Origin: JBPCIX01 sp051005875
GTDB taxonomy: Bacteria; Actinomycetota; CADDZG01; JAHWKV01
Assembly (NCBI GenBank): GCA_051005875.1
Contig: JBPCIX010000071.1
Location: 1-15,233, forward strand
DNA length: 15,233 nucleotides
Direction of reading: 5' to 3'
Under the pieces are notes generated by a model. That model was not told the origin of the DNA. It saw nothing but the letters and a program-made list of their open reading frames with translations, and made no database searches. The position numbers and the translations under genes were made by a program. Shown in pieces: positions 13,846 to 15,233 of this stretch (positions are counted from its first letter, which is position 1; every line of letters starts with the position of its first letter).

Positions 13846-15111
13846 TTAAAGATCCCCCGAGCGAATTCTGCTCTCTATGTCGGCGAAGGCCTGCATCCAT
13901 AAGACCACGCCGATCAAAATGGCGAATAAAGCCAGCCAGGCACCCAAGGCCAGTTGCAAGGAAAAGTCGTTCATCAAACGGGCAACCCTGTATTCAGGCC
14001 CCAACGCCACGAACGAGGCGATAATCAGAGACGAAGACACTACAAAGAGAATCGAGGCCAGCCAAGGGTGCTCACCCGCTGCAATTAAATAGCGCGCTAT
14101 TCGACCAGAGACCAGATTTCTGTACTCCCACGTTGAACGCCTTGTTTGGAATCTCGACCAAGAGACGCTTGCAGCGGGCACGGCTGCCAATCCCATCGAA
14201 AGCCAAGTGCTTATGCCTGTCCAGGCTTTGTCGTAGTACCACCACAGATAGAGCATGGGAAGCAAGGTAGCAAATACCTGGAATCCACTCATCCAACCAA
14301 AAGTGGTTACTAGGGCGCTATCGCCGGTCGTCCCTCGACTCGCCGGCGAAATGCAGCCAGCCGCCCCTCGCTGGCTCGCAGATGCGGGCTCCACTTGATG
14401 CATATTTGAGGCGCTGCTGCGGAAGGATAAGAAGCCGAGAACTCCCAGGAAAGGGAGCCAGGGAAGGACGGTATGGGCGATGCTATGAAGGCCCGATATC
14501 TCAGGCGGCCAGATTTCCACGAACCGAAAGCAGATACCACCTGCGATGGAAGACAGCGCCAAAAACGCATGGTGATCGAGCCAAACTGCCATTCGAGGGC
14601 GCTCACTCACATAGTGAAGGATCCTTTGCTTCAGAAAAGCCCCATCGGCCTTTCGCACCATGCGCGCCCGAAGACCCAACCCGGTGAGAGGCAAGAGCAA
14701 ACAGAGCTGTAGCTTCAGCAATGCTGGCGCCGGCGCCGTCGAGCCCAAGGCGCGGGGTGACAATCTCGCGAGCCACACCAAAAGGAGAGCTGCGGACAAG
14801 GGGGACAGCACGGCGAGGCTTCCTAACCACGGATGATCCGCCCGCCACCGGAGAAGCGACCTAACTCGACCCCAAACTCTTCCCGCCAAGTCCGGCTCAA
14901 ACTGGGCGGCAATTACATGGGGGTGCCCGAACGCGTTTACGGCTCGGCTGGCTGCGCCTTCTTTCGAAGATGCATCCCCTTCCATTTGAGCCATGCTTTG
15001 TTCCAAATGGAAGGCAGCCTCTTCCAGGATGCGCCGCCGGCGGGCAGCGGACACTAACAATGCCTCATTCAGGCTCAACAAGAAATTCTGAACGGGGGCT
15101 TGCTTCCTCAT
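13846..15111 (-). CDS. Multi-pass membrane protein with N-terminal HAAS/permease-prefix-like domain
   Basis: The start is ATG 15111, because the stop of the upstream PadR-like gene overlaps it as ATGA; the longer frame starting with TTG at 15162 would run deep into that gene. The 421 residues begin with a helical domain (about 8-75: LLSLNEALLVSAARRRRILEEAAFHLEQ...AVNAFGHP...AAQFEP) like the HAAS or permease-prefix domain found next to PadR regulators. About eight membrane helices follow (near 95, 128, 175, 205, 263, 287, 341 and 378). The membrane part matches no transporter family that I recognise. PadR/HAAS pairs are usually regulator and regulated envelope protein. Confidence 0.8.
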   Translation of the reverse strand: MRKQAPVQNFLLSLNEALLVSAARRRRILEEAAFHLEQSMAQMEGDASSKEGAASRAVNAFGHPHVIAAQFEPDLAGRVWGRVRSLLRWRADHPWLGSLAVLSPLSAALLLVWLARLSPRALGSTAPAPALLKLQLCLLLPLTGLGLRARMVRKADGAFLKQRILHYVSERPRMAVWLDHHAFLALSSIAGGICFRFVEIWPPEISGLHSIAHTVLPWLPFLGVLGFLSFRSSASNMHQVEPASASQRGAAGCISPASRGTTGDSALVTTFGWMSGFQVFATLLPMLYLWWYYDKAWTGISTWLSMGLAAVPAASVSWSRFQTRRSTWEYRNLVSGRIARYLIAAGEHPWLASILFVVSSSLIIASFVALGPEYRVARLMNDFSLQLALGAWLALFAILIGVVLWMQAFADIESRIRSGDL

Positions 15112-15233
15112 TGGCTGGCCGCCCCCAATGTTCTCTCCATGCCTCTTGCGAACAGGTCCCAACGCTGTTTGCCGGACGACAACTCCGCTTTTCCTCGGCG
15201 AGTGAGACTATAAATGCGCCTCTTTCTTCCGGA
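15108..15233 (-). CDS. PadR-family transcriptional regulator, C-terminal part only (cut by window edge)
   Basis: Reading the minus strand from the window edge, 41 codons stay open to TGA at 15110-15108. The peptide starts with GRKRRIYSLTRRGKAEL, the beta-wing of a PadR winged helix (usually GRPRKYYRLTxxGxxxL), then a helix with QRWDLFARGMERTLG, typical of the dimerisation tail. The gene's 5' end lies outside the window. Its stop overlaps the next gene's ATG by two bases, so the two are co-translated and the regulator probably controls the membrane gene. Confidence 0.85.
   Translation of the reverse strand, partial: SGRKRRIYSLTRRGKAELSSGKQRWDLFARGMERTLGAASQ

Noticed and set aside
15112..15162. 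N-terminal extension (TTG 15162) of the HAAS membrane protein
   Set aside because: It would overlap the PadR-like C-terminus on the same strand by 55 bases; the ATGA overlap at 15111 explains the junction better.
1..15233. CRISPR arrays, insertion sequences, phage genes, rRNA
   Set aside because: No spaced direct repeats, transposase motifs, phage proteins or rRNA-like stretches were found on either strand.

Overview
The window is a compact, moderately GC-rich bacterial chromosome segment with almost no non-coding space; no gap exceeds 300 bases. The most likely host is an actinobacterium or a similar uncultured lineage. This is an inference from four things: an MPT53/DsbE-type thioredoxin lipoprotein, a small coiled-coil membrane protein of a type I recall mainly from actinobacteria, start codons lying directly behind -10 boxes (leaderless style), and frequent GTG starts. 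There is no rRNA or other decisive marker.

Layout: a tRNA-Val(GAC) sits on the minus strand at the left edge. Positions 205-1803 hold two related Pro-rich, membrane-anchored proteins of unknown function that flank a secreted lipoprotein (787-1317). Next come a coiled-coil membrane protein with three 33-bp repeats (1937-2290), a small membrane ORF whose 3' end runs into a terminator and a tRNA-Cys(GCA) on the opposite strand (2328-2777), and a membrane-anchored trypsin-like protein whose catalytic His is replaced by Arg (2834-3799). On the minus strand follow a bifunctional class A penicillin-binding protein (3796-5874) and, upstream of it, a DUF983 zinc-ribbon-like membrane protein (5920-6318). 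Diverging from these is a glycogen unit, glgB-glgX (6403-10437), with no space between the two genes.

The main discovery is directly downstream of glgX. A lipoprotein of the DsbE/TlpA thioredoxin type (10451-11041) has an in-frame TGA exactly at the first cysteine of its WCGPC active site. The frame stays open for 102 more codons that complete the thioredoxin fold, and a candidate bacterial SECIS hairpin follows the TGA. I read it as a selenoprotein with a UGPC redox centre. No selenocysteine machinery (selA, selB, selC, selD) lies in the window, so this is not proven.

The right part holds an orphan sensor histidine kinase (11136-12755), a convergent DUF4230 membrane protein (12766-13509), a small antitoxin-like protein (13600-13815), a multi-pass membrane protein with an N-terminal HAAS/permease-prefix-like domain (13846-15111) and, at the edge, the C-terminus of a PadR-family regulator (15108-15233). 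The regulator's stop codon overlaps the membrane gene's start (ATGA), which makes these two a translationally coupled regulator/target pair.
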